This document shows, piece after piece, positions 22,449-33,900 of a stretch of DNA of 64,000 bases. The position numbers were made by a program, and so were the translations under genes. The notes under the pieces are model-generated. The model ran no database searches. It was not told the origin of the DNA and saw nothing but the letters and a program-made list of their open reading frames with translations. Source of the stretch: Ulota crispa. Lineage: Eukaryota; Streptophyta; Bryopsida; Orthotrichales; Orthotrichaceae. The stretch is from positions 11,411,219-11,475,218 of the forward strand of contig OY987251.1 of assembly GCA_963920765.1 (NCBI GenBank). Reading direction: 5' to 3'. Positions within the stretch are counted from its first letter, which is position 1; the number at the start of each line of letters is the position of its first letter.

Positions 22449-23151
22449 TATCCATGCTAGAATCAAGGTGTAGATGTCAAAGCGCAATTGCAAGGTTGGG
22501 TTTGTGCTTTGACTTAAAGAATAACAATGCTTGTGTTTGCATCTTGACTGTTTGTGTTGGATGGACAAGTAATGTAGGGTTGATCCAACACAAAAACTAC
22601 ATAAATAGTGGTAATTACAAGTTATTGGGGGAATTCTAAAGGCATCAGAAAACAAGGAAATTTGTGATGCAAGAGTGTCATTTTGACAAGTCTTATTGTG
22701 GTTTTGCATTACCATGGTTTGAGCTGTAAAAGTACCTCCAACTCCTACATAAATGAAATAACATTATTGTCTCATCTACCGTCCAAGGTTTATGATGCTC
22801 TAAGCTTCTAACTACTTATAGACTTCTTATGTAATTATGAATTTTTCTCTAAGTTGATGAATGTTGGAGATTTCCCAATATTTTTCATTTGCTTTTCCCA
22901 ATGTTTTGCATGTCTTTTTATTTTGGACTCTTGATGTTTTGTAAATATTTCTTGCTATGTTGCAAGTACTTTCCAATGTTTTGCAGACAAATCAAAACAA
23001 TTTTATGCGTTACATTGAAGAGAAGTGATATATGTACCAAGTACCAACCTTTTTCAACTATTTTACGACACCTACTATATATGGCCAATATTTACAATTA
23101 TATTAGGTGTGGACCATGGGAAAAAATATCACTAACTTGAAAATATAATTT
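22449..23151. other. AT-rich intergenic, no gene seen
   Basis: No motif-bearing ORF and no repeat structure recognised. Confidence 0.5.
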
Positions 23152-23563
23152 AACATTATATTCATTAAATTGGAAAAAATTGACATTTTGGGAATTCTGG
23201 CCATTTTTTGTCAAGTGTGCACTTGATTGTTTTCCAATGAAATGAGATATATATCTTCCAAAAATATGCTCTTTATTACCCAAGAAGCCAAGAATCTTCC
23301 ATAAATACACTCTTCATTACCCAAAAGGCTAAAAATCTTCCAGAAATATGCTCTTTATTACCAAAAAGCCAAGAATAAGACCTATTTGTTTCACAAAATA
23401 ACAATATTTCCAAAATTTTGAACACAAAGTTCATTAACTATGTGTAAATTGACCTCCTTACACATTTAAGTTAACCTCCTTAAATGTTTCAGATGACCTG
23501 AGATATTTTAGGTGAAATACAATTTGGAAATTATTTTTTCCAATTTAATGAATATCGTGTTAT
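23152..23563. mobile_element. MITE, ATTCATTAAATTGGGAAAA family, copy 4
   Basis: TATATTCATTAAATTGGAAA at the left; TTTCCAATTTAATGAATATC at the right. The 410-bp interior includes short internal direct repeats around ATCTTCCAxAAATA (23249-23345). Confidence 0.75.
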
Positions 23564-23794
23564 TTGACATAGAAACTGCAACTTTTGCTTTGTTTTTTTA
23601 ACTCTAGATTCTACTCATAGTATCAATTAAAAAATCTAGATTAAACTAAACATACATTTCAAGGTAAGGACCGTAAGGTAACCTGATTCTCAAAGCAACC
23701 TACTGATTTTCAAGGTAACCAAGTGCACTATTTAGTGTAGAAGTTTTATTTAAATTTAACCAATACCAATGTTTAGTAAATTGCAAACCCATTT

Positions 23795-24062
23795 GAGCAT
23801 CATCAATCCAGCACTATGAACGATGCACTGAAAATATTACTATTTGTTGACTGGTGTATAATTTAAAAATGTGATTACTATCCTTGAAAGCATATACAAA
23901 ACTCTTTAAACAAATAAAATAAAATATGGAATTAGAAATCAGACAATTGAAACAAAGCCCATGGAAAAAAAGCCAGAGGACAAAAGCCGAAGGCAAATCA
24001 AGTTTTAGAAAGGAATCTATGGTAATGGCACACCAAATTTTCAAAATTTGGTGTGCCATTAA
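23795..24062. mobile_element. Half copy of the GAGCATCATCAAT fold-back MITE
   Basis: GAGCATCATCAATCCAGCA followed by diverged homology to the left arm of 17999-18575. It ends with a short hairpin (AATGGCACACCAAATTTTC and its inverse). Confidence 0.6.
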
Positions 24063-24318
24063 CCCATATGGTTGTTAAGTTTTTGTTGTTAAATGCTATA
24101 ACACCCTTTAATAAATTGAAACTCCTTATAATTATAAGCTCCTCAAGAAGTTGAAACTCTTTGTCACTATAAGCAGGGAGATCTTAGGGAAAAAGCCACT
24201 AAAGTAAAAAACAAATTAAAATTATCATTTGCCAAAAAACATTGATAGCACTCAAACTTGATCATTATTTTACATTTTGTGGTCAAATGTTTGTTGATTT
24301 ATGATGTTTTGAACTATA

Positions 24319-24646
24319 AGGTACTTGGCTTGAATTCCGTTAGGGACATTAAAACCGTTCACCTCATCAAATGTACTCAATTGGTACATGTTGTTTTTCA
24401 TAACTTTTCAATAATGTACAGGTGACATACATTTGAGGAGGTGGGCAGTTTTGAAACCCTATGACCTTTTCACTTCAAAATTTCATAACTAATTTCATAA
24501 AGCTTCAAAAAATATGAAAAAACTTGGGTTAGATAACAAGTCCTCTTCTCTTTCAAGTAAAACTTACTGAAAAATATTTCAAGAAGTTTCACCTACCCAA
24601 AATCCAGTTTCAGCCCTTAGATGCTTCATTTATGAGCCTTCTACCT
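24319..24646. mobile_element. TA-flanked MITE (CTCATAAAC family), copy 2
   Basis: 328 bp between TA dinucleotides. The right end TTATGAGCCTTCTACCT is canonical and the left end AGGTACTTGGC is diverged. It aligns along its length with 27805-28130 in the same orientation. Confidence 0.75.
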
Positions 24647-24860
24647 TATACCAGTTGATTCCGGTTGAGTACAATATTTTCTGCATTGAGATGACTTATT
24701 TTTCGGACTCTGCGTCGTGGGCACGGCCACTTCGGTAGACCCGAGGCAGGTGCGAGACGAAGTTCCCCACTTATGTTCCCAAACACGTTCCACCGTTCTC
24801 CAATCGACTCCTCCGCACCGTCCGATCGATCTCAAGCCACCATCCGACCGTCGAACCCAT

Positions 24861-25070
24861 TATAAGCGCAATGCCTGCAAAAGTCAGTGCACAGGGAAAA
24901 CAGAGCTTTGCTCGTCGTTGCGGAACGTCCGCAGCGTCGATTTCCCGATCAAATCTCTCAGAAATATCTCCATCTCTCTCGCCGTGGTTGCTGAGGAGGT
25001 CGTCGATGGTGTCGGACTGATTCTCCAGTTCCAGTTCAACGCAACAAGCTGCATTTTGATCTCTCCAGCG
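24861..25070 (+). promoter_or_regulatory. Putative DPM3 core promoter and non-coding first exon
   Basis: TATAAG at 24861 is followed by moderate-GC sequence ending in a strong donor, AGCG/GTAAGT at 25070/25071. This pairs with acceptor TTTTGCAG at 26155, just upstream of the DPM3 start. The exact transcription start is not visible. The 147-codon ORF across this segment is judged spurious because it crosses the donor. Confidence 0.55.
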
Positions 25071-25133
25071 GTAAGTATCGCGTTTTTTTCAGTTTGTGGT
25101 GTAGCAGGGAGCGTGGTGAGTCTGGTTACATTA

Positions 25134-25678
25134 GAGCATCTCCTGCCACCAGCCAAATGAGCCCTTTGCGTTCCACCAATAACCGCTTTTACAAATTCGA
25201 ATTTCCAACAACACTATACTCTATACTCGTCAATGTGCAAGAGTTGGGCCGTTCAGGTGAGTGTTTTCTTTTTTGCCTCGGGAGGTCAGTTTTGAAGTCC
25301 ATGACGGGATTTCAGCCAATGTGCATTCCTCCCTCAGAAAACTTGCCAGTCCCAAGAGGGGCAAGCAGGCTTTTACTATTCCTACTAAACCCTAAAAAAA
25401 AACATTGGTTCACCTTTAGGTTTAGCCACTTTCACGTCAAATTCAAGGTTTCTTCAAGCCCCCACTTTCACCTCAAATTCAAGGTTTCTCCATGCCCCCT
25501 TCATGGTCCCTGCCAAGCACTGTTTAGGCTGCTTAGCCAATGCAATCACTTGTAACACAAGTCCAGACCCTAAAACGGAGAATTTCAGAACTTGACGCCC
25601 TGTTGTGCTACTTGCTGCCCCAGTCCTCTCCAAACCTAGTTTCCAGGGGCTTCATTTGATTGGTGGCAGGAGATGCTC
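25134..25678. mobile_element. PIF/Harbinger-like MITE (GAGCATCTCC ends), copy 2, in DPM3 5' intron
   Basis: GAGCATCTCCTGCCACCAGC at the left and GGTGGCAGGAGATGCTC at the right, with TTA on both sides (25131-25133, 25679-25681). Confidence 0.8.
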
Positions 25679-26197
25679 TTAGTCTGTGAAACGTGTTAGG
25701 TATGCGAGCAAGCCGAAGTTTGTTGAACTTGTTGACTTTATAGTCGTACAAAAATAATTGCGCGTTTTTTAATTTTCTTTAGAAAGTTCGAGGAGTGCTT
25801 AACTTACCTTGGCAATGAGGAAGGAAATTAGGTTAACAAATTTTGGCAACTTTTTGTTTTGCGAACAATTATTGAGGTCTACTTCATTTCTTAGTTTCTA
25901 AGAGTTTGAGAAACGACGTTGATTCGTTTATGCCGGATTTTTATTTTGAGGTGAGAAAAAGCTAGATTCTGCTTACGTTTCTTTTCCATGTCAGGTGTTT
26001 CATCATTTTTTTTGATGTTGAGTTGTGGATTAGTTCAGTTTCATCTGTGTTTTTGAACCATGAAACCCTAACCCTAAAAGTTTAGCACTTGGTGCTGTAG
26101 TAGTAGGATTTATTTATCGCAGTATCATTTTGGCTGATTTGTGTTTGTTTTGCAGTGTAATCTCCGCGTGAGACTTTGTTCAAAATCCTCCATCGCC

Positions 26198-28259
26198 ATG
26201 AAGCAGGTGTGGAAGGTCGGGAGCATCTTCATTGCTCTGCTGGTGCTCTGGATTTCGCTCCTCCTCACCAAAGATCTCCCTCCCTCTTTGCAACTCATTG
26301 TGCCTTACGTAAGTTTCATTTCTTCTTAAAATCCCTTCTTTTGATGCACCTGGTGTGACTATGCTATGTGACTAAAGGAGTTTCTTGCAGATTATGTTGT
26401 GGACAAAGTAGTTGTACGTGTTTGTCTTCACTAGACCAAATCTTTTAAATTCCTCATGGGTGTTGATTGATACACAGAACTCGATTGATAAGTTTGAAAT
26501 AATCTGATTGGAGACGTGTTCAATGTTAGCACACCCTTGCCCGTTCAAAGTTAACTTGCTAGAGGTTTACATATGTTTCTGAAGTGCTCTTAAATTTTGT
26601 ATGCCTCATAAATAGTGAATTGATTAATGACCAAGCGGAATCTTGGATAATGCTCATTAAACTTGGAATGAATAAGAAATTCAAGGATTGTTCTTTGACA
26701 TGGTAGGATTGACCTTGACACGTTAGAATTGAGTGAGAGCATCTCCTGCCATTTGCTTTGTTAATCCCATTAAATGAGTTTTTAAGCGGATAGTGGCGTG
26801 AACCTACATGAAGGGCACGGTGTGGTTTGAAACTCCCTTGTAGTCCAAAAGGTTTAGGGTTGGCACCTACGTTAGAACTTGCTTGCCGTAAAGGGTCACT
26901 TGGCTAGGGAGTGATGTTGTGACAATTTGCGACTTCCACGTGCGTGAACAATGCATGCTAGAGGTCGTGAAGGGGACCTATAGAAAGCTAGAATATGGCG
27001 TGATTGTGGTTGATTTTGGAGGCCCCGCACTTGCATATTTGCAACTATTGTTGTTGGAGACTCAAAGTTTACAAGCCGTTACAAATTGGCAACAAATCTA
27101 TTTGTAGGGCTCATTTCATAGATGGTAAGAGATGTTCTAACATGAGCACATATTAGGGGGCTTCTAACATCAACTTTTGTAGGTGACCCATGTCGCAATT
27201 CAGCTTGGTGAATTCACTATTGAATAGCAAGGTGACTCACTTTTGGAATTCACTCCTAATGTGATTCACATTAAGAGTGAACTTTAGAAACTCACTTTTG
27301 CGTGGCTCATCCTCTCAGGTGTCTCACATGCTTAGACCTCTGTCTTGTGCACAAAACCCTAATTGCAAATTCACAGGTGTGTCAAACTTTGAGCATGGAA
27401 GTGAGTAAAAATAATTAACTAGTGAGCTAGGACCCTGTGAAGTGAGAAACTTGTAGACCAGACTTTATGATTTTATGTTTGAAGCCCCTATTGAGAGACC
27501 CAGAGCACTCGCATGGAGAGTGTCAGACCATTGGGCAAGTAAGGGTGCGGAAGCCCTGAGGCAATGAACTAAATATTTTTGTGGTCTTTGTGTAGTTTCC
27601 AATGTACGCAATTGCGTCGCTAGGATGCTATGGACTTGGTGCGCTGGGTTATGGCATGATGGTCTTTAGGGTTTGTCCTGAAGAAGCCGACCTATTGCAA
27701 AAGGTGAAATTTTATGCCCCTTATTACTCTGACAAGTTGTACACGTGCAGTACTGTTCTATCAGTTTCCTTCTTTCCTTCAGATAATTATTATTCCTGGC
27801 TTTAAGGTAGGCGGCTCATATCCCGTGCAGGCTCTAAAACCTTCCACCTTCCCAAATGTACTTTGTTTGTACATGCTCTTTTTCATAGCTTTCAACCATG
27901 TACAAACAGCGTACATTTGAGGAGATGGATGGTTTTTAGAGCCCTATGTCACTTCAACTTCAAAATTTTATAACTAATTTTACAAAGCTCCAAAGAATAT
28001 GAAACAACTTGAGTTAGATGCCAATATCTCTGATCTTTCAAGGAAGATTTACTGAAAAATATTTCAAGAAGTTTCACCTCCCAAAATTCAGTTTCTGGCC
28101 TTACATGGTCGGTTTATGAGCCTCCTACCTTACTTTCATAAAGTATCTATCAGGTTAGGCAAGGTTCTTTGTTTGATAAGATTGATGTCATGAATGCAGG
28201 ACATTATTGAAGCAAGGACGTTTTTCAAGGATCACGGTGTTGATCTAAGCTCGGATTGA
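26198..28259 (+). CDS. DPM3: Dolichol-phosphate mannosyltransferase subunit 3
   Basis: Small ER-membrane subunit that anchors the catalytic DPM1 subunit of dolichol-phosphate-mannose synthase. The enzyme supplies mannose for N-glycans, GPI anchors and other lumenal mannosylation. Three coding exons join in phase 0: 26198-26308 (37 aa), 27596-27703 (36 aa) and 28200-28259 (19 aa plus stop), total 92 aa, the usual plant length. Two hydrophobic segments are visible (about residues 7-23 and 39-60). They are followed by the conserved cytosolic tail CPEEADLLQKDIIEARTFF and ending DHGVDLSSD, which closely follows plant DPM3 proteins. Donors TAC/GTAAGT and AAG/GTGAAA and acceptors TGTAG and ATGCAG are canonical. 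The 5' intron and both coding introns carry MITEs (25134-25678, 26737-27137, 27805-28130). Confidence 0.95.
26737..27137. mobile_element. PIF/Harbinger-like MITE (GAGCATCTCC ends), copy 3, in DPM3 intron
   Basis: GAGCATCTCCTGCCATTTGC at the left; ATGGTAAGAGATGTTC at the right. The flanks TGA/TAA are an imperfect duplication. Confidence 0.65.
27805..28130. mobile_element. TA-flanked MITE (AGGTAGGCGGCTCATA family), in DPM3 last intron
   Basis: AGGTAGGCGGCTCATATCCC at the left and GGTTTATGAGCCTCCTACCT at the right, flanked by TA on each side. 326 bp. It lies about 100 bp after the donor of this intron. Confidence 0.85.
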
Positions 28260-29089
28260 ATTGGATTTAGAGAGTTGGGACTCTCTCTTTGACGAGACAT
28301 GCAGCAGCAGCAGCTGCTTGTAAAACGTTTATGGAGGTGGTTTTGTACTGCCAGAGTGTATATATCTATCATTTTTTTTTGACTTCACATTAAAATGTGA
28401 ACAGAGCTTCGATAATTAATCATCAGATCCTGTTTGTGGTGAACTTCCATGCTGCATTTGAATTGGCCACGGTCGCAAGTGTTTTTGGAGATTTTTGAAA
28501 TTCATGTGCTTGTGAGAAATTTGCTGAAACTTTTTTTTGACTACCAATCTTGCTGTTTCTCAGCACACTTTCATGCATGTCTTTTAGTTCTTTGTCATTT
28601 TTGTAATTTTTGTACTTTTGATGCAACATAGAAGTTAACTCTTATTATCACAATTCTCTATGGTAATGCAAGAAGGGATGGTATCTCAAAATGGTATGTT
28701 TTGAGATTTTTACACGAATAGAAACCTCAACAAGGCCGATTCTTATATACAATGTGAACAATTTTAAAGTGCTTGCTCCCTTATAAATAGACTCAACCAC
28801 CTATCCAACTAATTAGTTGGACCTTCTACTGGCCCTCAATCCAAGCTTTGTAAATATAACTTAATCTTCAATCCCAATCCTTCTAGTATGATTTGAGCGA
28901 ATTGCAATCTTATTAGGTTTGTTGTATTATTCTATTCTCCGTCACTCTACCCTTTAGTTGTCAGCTGTAGACTAAGGTAAACTTAAACTTAATTGAAGAA
29001 TTGTACTTCATTTTGGTTATTATGAAAACATTCTATGTTACACTTAAGTGATGTTGTTAGCTTGTCTAATTTTTGGACCTTAACCCTTA
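28260..29089 (+). other. DPM3 3' region and intergenic
   Basis: Contains the probable DPM3 3' UTR. No other gene is recognised. Confidence 0.5.
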
Positions 29090-29147
29090 AGTGCCAAACG
29101 GGATGATTTTTGTCCCTAGGAATACACCCCTTGGCGCTTAAGGGTTA
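29090..29147. mobile_element. Miniature piggyBac-type MITE, 58 bp
   Basis: TTAACCCTTAAGTGCCAAAC at the left and TTGGCGCTTAAGGGTTAA at the right. Essentially just two inverted termini around ~20 bp. Confidence 0.7.
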
Positions 29148-29248
29148 AACTGTGTTATATTGAGGATTCATGTAATGAAAATTTGGGGCCATTTGAACCA
29201 AATTTTCAACCCAAATGGTCCAAAGGATGGCTTCAAGCACTCATTATG

Positions 29249-29340
29249 TTAACCCTGAAAGGATGGGTTGGTCATCGTAGTTTGGTTGTGTAGTGAGTAT
29301 TTGTTGAGGATGTTTTTTGTCCTCATCCTTCAAGGGTTAA
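29249..29340. mobile_element. Miniature piggyBac-type MITE, 92 bp
   Basis: TTAACCCTGAAAGGATGGG at the left and TCATCCTTCAAGGGTTAA at the right, both ending in TTAA. Confidence 0.7.
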
Positions 29341-29625
29341 TAGCAGTGGTGGCTAGTTTTCTTGTTTAAGGCCTTGAGGCCAACAAATCAAGGTTATTAG
29401 TATAAGCCTTTGAGAATTTTAGTAGAGAGTGAAGGGAGAAGAAAACCAAGTAAAGCTATTGATACTTTTATTTCATCGTATAATATTGACTACCCAAAAC
29501 AATCATTTTTGTATTCAAATAATTGTATCCTAATAAACCTTGACAATAGACCTTGACACCATAAATTGACCTTTTATTATTAGTGGAACCAATATTTGGA
29601 ATAAGGGTTGTATCAATTTGGTCTT

Positions 29626-29857
29626 TTAACCCCTAAATGTCATGAAAGCCCTTTGCAGCCATATGTATGGTCATATGTACAAATATATTTGAGCTGTTTT
29701 GAGGGCTTTCCAAATTTTTTTACGCACCCACCGTTATACAACCCTTCAATATGTATGATTGTAACATTTAATTTCTAACTGATTCAAACTTTTGAATATT
29801 GATTGCAACCGTATTTGGCACCGTAGCTCTAAAGCCCAAGGGCCCTTCAAGGGTTAT
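29626..29857 (+). mobile_element. piggyBac-type MITE, ~230 bp family, copy 2
   Basis: Starts TTAACCCCTAAATGTCATG and is aligned throughout with 46765-46996 and, inverted, with 5492-5723. The right end GGGCCCTTCAAGGGTTATAA has a degraded TTAA. Confidence 0.8.
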
Positions 29858-30933
29858 AACTAAAATATGCTCTTAAAATTTTACTTTGATTCCTAAAGTA
29901 AAGGCTTTGGGATTGTTTCCCAAAAATCAACCAATTAAAGGCCAAGATTTTGAACCACAAGCGAGACCACAAGGAATGCAAAACAATCTTAACTTGTAGT
30001 GTAAAACAACCACAACTCCAAATGACAATAGAATAACACTAGTGACATCACTTGGCTGCAAAATTCAGTTCTTGGGCCTCATGTGATACAAGAGATTTTG
30101 AATTGACTATCTAAGATGTGCTATAACACAAATTGTGAGGTACAAACTATTGCTCCACAATGTCATGCCTTTAACCCCTTACCAATCATAGTTTTGCACC
30201 TGCAACTCCCAATGAGTATGCCAGCTCATCAATGTTTAACTTAGCATCACCTTCCAAGGCCATTCCTTAGAACATGAAAGCACCTTCATACATGTAAGTA
30301 TCTTGTAGATTGAGAATAGATTGATGTTAAATTGACAACAAACCTACAATGGACTTCATAAACTTTCTAACCAAAACGCAAGCATGTTTTCTGAACTACC
30401 ACTTCCCCATGTTCAACAAACATCAAATTTTAATATCTTCTGGTCCCCTCCACTTTTCAAACAGTAGGCTGATTTTAAATTTGGTGAGGAATTGGCTTAC
30501 CAAGAGAAGGGGATTCTTATCCACAAAACGTAACCTTGTTTCACATCGTTCTGGTTCAGCGTGTTCATTTCAAGGGGACAACCTCTCTCATCCACCCTCA
30601 TGAGGTCCAAAGTGAGGCAAAGCTTCTCTACGTGTGCACGAAGTGTAACAGATAAACTCCAAAGAGAGAATTAACTACTCCATTGGGAGTGACAGGGCTC
30701 AAAAACTAGGGGGCGAGTCTACGTATGAAAGTACAATTGTAGAACTGCATTCCCTTCCAAAAGAGAACAGGCTTAAGACGTAAAAAAATTACTGCCAACA
30801 TAAATGACAGTATCAAGCAATGCAGGGCTGGCAGCAAACCCAAACCGCCCATAAAAAATATAAAAAATCAGGTTTCTGAAAAAAATTGTCCACAAAGCTC
30901 AATATTAGAATCTCCTGCTTCGTTACAAATAAT
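29858..30933. other. Intergenic and EXO1 3' flank
   Basis: No gene recognised. A single left-type end, TTAACCCCTTACCAATC, occurs near 30172 without a partner. The 84-codon ORF at 30349-30603 has no motif. Confidence 0.45.
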
Positions 30934-33900
30934 TTATGCCTTTTCCCAGTCGGCCTCATTATAAGCTTGCCACCTCAGAGCAGCACCAGCAGCAGCCGAA
31001 GTTGTCTCAGGAAAAGTCAGTCTGCGCGTATTGACTGGCGATGAAAGAACGAAGTCGCTGATTTTCTTAGTCAATCCTGTAGTGAGAGCCCTGTAGCAAA
31101 ATTCAGCAGTTATCAGCAGGCTGAAAATATTAAAAGAGGAAGAGCTTAGTTCCTGTAAAAAGCATGGTAAACCAATTCCTACGTAGGCACACAATACCAG
31201 CCAGGCAATGTCCAAAAGTGACGATCACCTTATTCAGGTTCAAGGCAATCATAGAAAGCAAATCCTGCAAAATTAAGGCCATAACGACACCAACCAAGTA
31301 GCAAACTTCGCTAACTGAAATTTAGATACCGAGTACCCGTACTGTCGAAATAACATCAGCTAAAAAACTAGTGCTTCCCACCAGTGATCCCAAATGTAGT
31401 TTTCATAATTAGCTTTAAGTGGGCTAAAAACACCTCTAAATGTGCTATTTTTTCAAATTTAACATTGTCATATTCAAGTTTTTGTAGCTAATAAAAAAAT
31501 TGGTAGAGAGGTTTTGCTAAGTTTAGCCGCATTTGTGAGCAGTGCTTCCCACTAAACATGGAGGAATAGATTTACGTTCATTTCCATCACTCAAACTCCC
31601 CAGTTCTCAACTAGTGAACCAACTGCATCCACACCAATGGTTTGTAGTGCAAGCCCACTCGCATCAATCAAGTCACAGCAACTAGCTAACTGGTATAACT
31701 CTAATTTCCTATTAGTTACCTTGCAATTGTGGGTACAAACTAACTAATTCATGCTATTTTGATTCGCGCAGGCCAGGCCCAAGAACGTAAAAATCGTTGA
31801 AACGGTAAACTGGGCATTAGAACATTTGTATCCAATTGAAGATACCCACGAATGAGTAGCGTGGGAGAGAAAATTATCTCAGACAAACAAACATACACAG
31901 ATGACAGGATTCACACCTTCTGCTGAAATTACCTGGACGTGGAAGCCTTGTGAGTAGATTTTGAGGGCGCTCTTAGACCACTGGCTCGAGTGGCTCCTTG
32001 CTTTGAAGGGGCTCGTAAACCACTGGCACGAGAGCCACTCTGTGAGCATCGCAATGGAGCGAGAGTTGACACAAAGTCATCCATAGATCGTTGCGCAAGG
32101 CTTGCGTATTGACCCACGTGTGACACAGAAGACAAAGATCTGCTTTTCACCGGTCTCTCTCCAAGCAGGTCGCTCCTGAAATGCGGGACATGTTTCCCTG
32201 CAACGCGAACAGCATATCAATACTTAGAAGTAGAAAAAAAGGGAAAATTTCATGGATACCCCTGAAGTGTGAAATAATTTCATAGATACCCCTGCTTTTT
32301 CAGAAATTTCACAGATGCCCTTGGACCAAAAATTTCAAGCGTTTTTTTGTTGTGCATGAAACTTCCCTTCTTCCTTAGTGCGCACACATAACAAGAAAGT
32401 AGTGTGTGCACAAAAGGAGAAGGGAAGTGACATGCACAACAAAAAAAAATGCTTGAAAATTTTGGTCCAAGGGTATCTGTGAAATTTCTGAAAAAGCATG
32501 GGTATCTATGAAATTATTGCAAACTTCAGGGGTATCCATGAAATTTTCCCTAAAAAAAGGGTATGTTTAAAATCTAGTGAGAATCACGATCACACTCCTG
32601 CAAAATGCTCCTATTTCTCTTTAATCGTGCTTGAAAAAAAATAAAGTATTTGCTTAAAATGTTGGAGTAGGACAAGGTAACCACGTTGACCCTTACTCTT
32701 TGCAGCTGTTATTGAGTGCGTTTTTCCTTCGTTCGTTATATCCTTCAGGATCTCCTGCATTGAGATTGAGCAGTCAAAATTGTCATCCCCAACCCATAAC
32801 AAACACATGAATGCACCTCACTCCTCAAGACTAAATAGAAAAACATATATGAAAGAATCCCACTTGTTAAAACAATCATCAATTAAGAACAAAAAACAGA
32901 CTATTCAGAAGATAAAAAATAGACATCACAAGGAGGCCTACCCATGATCACCGTGACCAAAATAAATCTTTCCATAAATTTCAGAGAACATTTTCTTTAT
33001 AATGTTGTCAAAAATAGTATAAGGTTATTGAGAAAAACCTGTTTCAAGCATCCCGTAAGTAACATATCCTAAGCGAAGGAACTATCAGAACTTTTGTTAT
33101 TGCATATACCTGATTCACATCCGGACAATTATGTACATCATTGAAGCGCTGAGTGTCACATTCAATTTCAACCGCTTCAGAATTCTGGGTCGCTGGACGA
33201 GCAATCGATAAGGAGCCTTCAGATTCGTCCATCACATTTGCATTCGTCTGGCTCACATCGAGACTGGTTGGGTTCAGTGGCGATGGTGAGGATTGAGAAA
33301 AGTATGCACTCCTTTTCACAGCAACACCAAGGTAGTTGGCTTCTACACGCAACCGCGTTGCGCTGGTAAGCTGAGCAGCTGCATTCTGCAACAGAGAAGA
33401 GACAACAGCTATCGCTTCGACAGGCTTTGACGAAATCTGAGAATCCAGAAGATACGCATCCTTCTGCTCTTCCTCTGCACACGTAAATAGACACGGTGAG
33501 AAGCCGGAGCACAAAAAACGTCTGGTGAACTTCCAACCGTTAAAATTCCTTCGTTCAGCAACACCAAAACTGACCACTCCAGGAAGACATATTTATATGC
33601 AACAGACACTAAATTTTATCTTATGGCAGAGACAGTGTGTTCAACCTGAAACGATTTGCGTTCTCTTTACGGGATGCTCAAGAGGATAGTCAGACATAAG
33701 ATCCTGCGGACACCAATTGTTAGTAGAACGAAGCAGCTGCAAAGGAAACGTTACTTTTCCATTTGGTAGCACAAAACACAACAAGATATTCTCTAGCCTC
33801 AGGTTAATGTAAACTTACAGTGATCCGGGGCAACTCTTCGTCCAAGTCCAGATCCTCACTTACAAAGGGAGACACTTGACTTGGAGGTGTCTCAAATCCT

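Noticed and set aside
24717-25160. 147-aa plus-strand ORF upstream of DPM3
   Set aside because: It crosses the strong 5' UTR donor AGCG/GTAAGT and runs into a MITE; no protein motif is visible.
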